This document shows positions 60,149-64,000 of a stretch of DNA of 64,000 bases, piece by piece. The position numbers and the translations under genes are program-made. The DNA is from JAHBTB01 sp964451255 (GTDB lineage Bacteria; Armatimonadota; Fimbriimonadia; Fimbriimonadales; Fimbriimonadaceae), in assembly GCA_964451255.1 (NCBI GenBank), contig CAYVHL010000003.1:140893-204892 (forward strand). The letters are read 5' to 3'. Every line of letters starts with the position of its first letter. The stretch's first letter is position 1. Below the pieces are notes generated by a model, which saw nothing but the letters and a program-made list of their open reading frames with translations, was not told the origin of the DNA and ran no database searches.

Positions 60149-61171
60149 ATGGCACAGGTACGGTCGCTTCTATTCGTCTCAGCGCTGGCGTTCCTCGGGT
60201 TCAGTGTGGCCACTACCCAGCCGAGCCGTTCGGACCAGGAAAAGAACGCCGAGGATGTCTACAAGAACATCAAGAGCTTCAAGGGCAAGAAGGCGAGCGA
60301 CATCATCCCCGCGATGCACGCCATGTCGCAGGCGCTCAGCGTGGATTGTTCCTTCTGCCATGCCGACGGTGACTTTGCCAGCGACGACAAAGGGCCAAAG
60401 GCGACCGCACGTGAAATGATCGAACTCACGAACGGACTCAACGAGAAGTATTTCGAAGGGCGACTCGAAGTCACCTGCTTCACCTGCCACGCCGGGCGCG
60501 AACATCCGGACGCGGTGGCCAGCCCGTTCCCGATCACATCGCGCCTCAGACCCGGTACGACATCGAGCGCTGACCCCGTCCTCGAAGCCTATGCCGCCGC
60601 GGTGAAGTCGCCGACCGTCAAGACCCACATTGAGCTCAAAGGGACGATCGAACAACACGGTCAGACCTTGGAACTGACCACGGACGAATCTTCGACCGGC
60701 ATGTTCTACGAAGCTGCCGACATGAAAATGGGTTACGATGGCAAGGACGCTTGGTACAACGCGGGCGGCGGAGCGGTCGCCGTGCCCATGCCGGACGGCG
60801 AGGCCCTGATCCGCTATGGCCGACCCTACTGGGGCGGTCTCCCCAAACTCGACGGCGCCAAGGCGGCGACCGAAAAGATCGGCGACAAGTCGATGAAAGC
60901 GGTCTTGGGGACCATCACGGGGACGAAGCAGCAGGTCAAGTATTACTTTGACCAGGCGACGGGGCTGCTAGCCCGGGTCGTGTTCTTCGACCATTCCATC
61001 GTCGGGCGGATGAACGACGTATACGACTATGAGGACTACAAGTCCGTCGGCGGCACGATGGTTCCGATGAAGGTCACCCATCACGAGTCGATGAAGATCA
61101 AGGCCGTCCGGACGTACACTTCAGCGAGGGTCGTAGCCGACCTGGATGAGAAGGTCTATTCACCGCACTAG
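60149..61171 (+). CDS. Reaction-centre-type dihaem cytochrome c
   Basis: 340 aa. Signal peptide (MAQVRSLLFVSALAFLGFSVA), then two haem sites, CSFCH (about residues 68-72) and CFTCH (about 110-114), in the setting VYKNIKSFKGKKASDIIPAM and MSQALSVDCSFCHADGDFAS. This matches the photosynthetic reaction-centre cytochrome-like family found also in non-phototrophs. The C-terminal half (about 150-340) is beta-rich, like an outer-membrane lipoprotein-sorting-type domain. No photosystem genes are in the window. Confidence 0.82.
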   Translation: MAQVRSLLFVSALAFLGFSVATTQPSRSDQEKNAEDVYKNIKSFKGKKASDIIPAMHAMSQALSVDCSFCHADGDFASDDKGPKATAREMIELTNGLNEKYFEGRLEVTCFTCHAGREHPDAVASPFPITSRLRPGTTSSADPVLEAYAAAVKSPTVKTHIELKGTIEQHGQTLELTTDESSTGMFYEAADMKMGYDGKDAWYNAGGGAVAVPMPDGEALIRYGRPYWGGLPKLDGAKAATEKIGDKSMKAVLGTITGTKQQVKYYFDQATGLLARVVFFDHSIVGRMNDVYDYEDYKSVGGTMVPMKVTHHESMKIKAVRTYTSARVVADLDEKVYSPH

Positions 61172-61175
61172 GCGT

Positions 61176-62330
61176 CTACTTCAGATCCGACTCAGAGAAT
61201 TTGAATTGCCCGTTGGTGCCGACGTCTTCACCGCCGAAGGCGACGTTGCCCCAGATCTCGCCTGGCCGAGCCTCGACGAGTTGCGTGTAGCCCAATCCCT
61301 TGCCACCGCCCATTGATGCAGGGATATTGGAGTACTGCAGGAGCAGCCGGGGCGAAGACCACGTCGCCCCGTTGTCGTCCGACCAACGGACATACTGCTC
61401 GCCCCGGTACCACGACGTTGGGTTCTTGGATCCCGGATAGCGGGACGTCCTCTGGTCTCGGGGGTCGGTGCCAGACTCGCAGTAGGGGTCGTACACCAAC
61501 ACTAACTTCCCACTCTGTAACCTCAGCACGGTTGCCGGCGAGGAGCTGGCGGCAATGCCTGTCGAAGCTGGATCCGACCATGTCTGGCCGTCATCCGTCG
61601 ATTTGGACTGATAAAGGGACCCCTTGTTGGTCCGAATGATCATCAAGACTTTGTCGTCCGGCAGTGCCGTCATGGTGCCTTCTAAATAGCCGTCGTGGTC
61701 GCCCCGCGCAGAGGGGTCGTCGAACTCCCTTACTAGCTTCCATGTCTCGCCCAGATCGGTCGACCTGTAGACAAACTGAACGACGCGGCTTGACGCGGGG
61801 ATGAGCGAGGTCGTGCAGACGATCAAAGACCCATCTCCGGCTTGGACCATGCTACGGACAGCTCCGCAGTATTGGTTTTGAAGCAAGTGCATTTCGCCCC
61901 ACGTCTTGCCCTTGTCCTTGCTCGTCGCAGTGTAGGTCTTTGAAGACATGTCCTTCGGCATGCCGACGGTGTCGTTGACCCAGCTTTTGTGCGCGCCCAT
62001 AGACGTCGTGTCCACAAAAGCCACGACGACTGTCCCTTCTTTGGTCAGGCAAACCGCTACGTCCCCTGAAATCGCTCCCTTCCATTCAGGAAACATGAAG
62101 TGGTTCGGCCAGGTCTTGAGGTCGGTCGTGCTCGCAAAGCGGCCACGGTCGACCAGGCACATGAAGTGCTCCCCTCCGACGACGCCTCCTCCAAACCGAT
62201 GGCCAGCGTTCGCATATCCGAAGCCGTCCCAACCGTCGCCAGAACGGACGACCGGGATCGCTGTCGGGTTTTCTGTAGGGACATGTCCGCCACCGACGGC
62301 GGCAAGCATCGAGATCAAGGTCGTCAACAT
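61176..62330 (-). CDS. Secreted BNR/Asp-box sialidase-like protein
   Basis: 384 aa from ATG at 62330. Short signal (MLTTLISMLAAVGGG). Four Asp boxes are visible: SKDKGKTW, STDLGETW, STDDGQTW and SDDNGATW, the six-bladed propeller pattern of exo-sialidases. A convincing RIP motif was not found near the N terminus, so enzyme activity is uncertain. It could act on sialic-acid-like sugars, or just share the fold. The terminator at 62373-62402 separates it from the rRNA gene. Confidence 0.75.
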   Translation of the reverse strand: MLTTLISMLAAVGGGHVPTENPTAIPVVRSGDGWDGFGYANAGHRFGGGVVGGEHFMCLVDRGRFASTTDLKTWPNHFMFPEWKGAISGDVAVCLTKEGTVVVAFVDTTSMGAHKSWVNDTVGMPKDMSSKTYTATSKDKGKTWGEMHLLQNQYCGAVRSMVQAGDGSLIVCTTSLIPASSRVVQFVYRSTDLGETWKLVREFDDPSARGDHDGYLEGTMTALPDDKVLMIIRTNKGSLYQSKSTDDGQTWSDPASTGIAASSSPATVLRLQSGKLVLVYDPYCESGTDPRDQRTSRYPGSKNPTSWYRGEQYVRWSDDNGATWSSPRLLLQYSNIPASMGGGKGLGYTQLVEARPGEIWGNVAFGGEDVGTNGQFKFSESDLK

Positions 62331-62372
62331 CGCGTCACTTGATTGATTAGACGCGCTGTGGGCAGAAATGAT

Positions 62373-62402
62373 CAAGCCCCTGGCCGAATGGCCAGGGGCT
62401 TG
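62373..62402 (-). terminator. Terminator after the 16S rRNA gene
   Basis: CAAGCCCCTGGCC (62373-62385) pairs with GGCCAGGGGCTTG (62390-62402), 4-nt loop; on the minus strand followed by ATCATTTC. It lies about 85 nt past the 16S 3' end. Confidence 0.75.
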
Positions 62403-62486
62403 ACACTTCAAAAGCTCCAAGCAGAGTGACACAACGTCGACCTGAGTATGTTGGCAATCCCCAGTGGGGCGCCAAGTTCTTACTCT

Positions 62487-63998
<1,512 letters not shown>

Positions 63999-64000
63999 AA

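Noticed and set aside
61176..62330. Sialidase as a partner of the nonulosonate pathway
   Set aside because: No operon link, a convincing RIP motif is missing, and the genes are far apart; treated as independent.

Overview
The window is a high-GC bacterial chromosome segment. Its gene mix (DUF1559 prepilin, DUF1800, NamZ, MutS2, a non-phototrophic reaction-centre-type cytochrome c, cyanophycin-associated ABC/DUF1854 genes) and its 16S rRNA at the right edge suggest Armatimonadota, possibly Fimbriimonadia. That placement is inference; a search with the 16S at 62487-63998 would settle it. Many starts lack a good Shine-Dalgarno and instead have a TAnnnT-like hexamer 6-8 nt upstream, suggesting leaderless transcripts.

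Layout. 1-8 kb: a partial secreted GH29 fucosidase, a monohaem protein and a beta-propeller protein, GlpX, and a ParA-like ATPase paired with a GspE-N-domain protein. 8-15.9 kb: a 42-aa lipoprotein, a sugar-1-phosphate nucleotidylyltransferase, lipoproteins, a membrane class III cyclase, MutS2 and a DNRLRE-type protein. 15.9-19.3 kb: a VWA-PP2C-kinase triad of the YegL/YegK/YegI (TerY-P) kind. 19.4-25.5 kb: DUF1800, a small basic protein, a Fur-family regulator, and a complete envelope-stress cassette (ECF sigma, zinc anti-sigma, RseB-like, HtrA). 25.5-29.4 kb: DNA polymerase III delta-prime with the c-di-AMP receptor DarA, a pseudopilin with a lipoprotein, and NamZ.

29.8-34.1 kb is the most unusual region. 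It holds three tandem truncated RHS-core genes with near-identical 5' leaders and unrelated cysteine-rich C-terminal tips. Each is followed by its own unrelated partner gene. All six genes overlap by their stop and start codons, so they read as one translationally coupled operon. No full-length RHS gene is present. The tips and partners are AT-richer than their surroundings. I read this as a polymorphic toxin/immunity-like cassette array.

34.2-37.8 kb: a remnant of DUF1854, then DUF1854, a GNAT acetyltransferase and an ABC exporter. 38-57.4 kb: a surface-glycan locus. It has a FlaA1/WbpM-type dehydratase, Wza-like export protein, a legionaminic-acid pathway (LegF, LegI, LegG, PtmE, LegB, LegC, and LegH further right), and a seven-gene assembly operon (Wzz, glycosyltransferase, MurJ-like flippase, aldolase-like protein, priming sugar transferase, asparagine synthase-like protein, polytopic membrane protein). 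Two tRNA-Gly genes lie beside legH. 57.4-64 kb: a degenerate Doc-like protein, an Arc-type RHH protein and an SPFH protein behind three GATATC boxes at 11-bp spacing, DAHP synthase, a dihaem cytochrome, a BNR sialidase-like protein, and a 16S rRNA gene followed by a terminator rather than a 23S gene.
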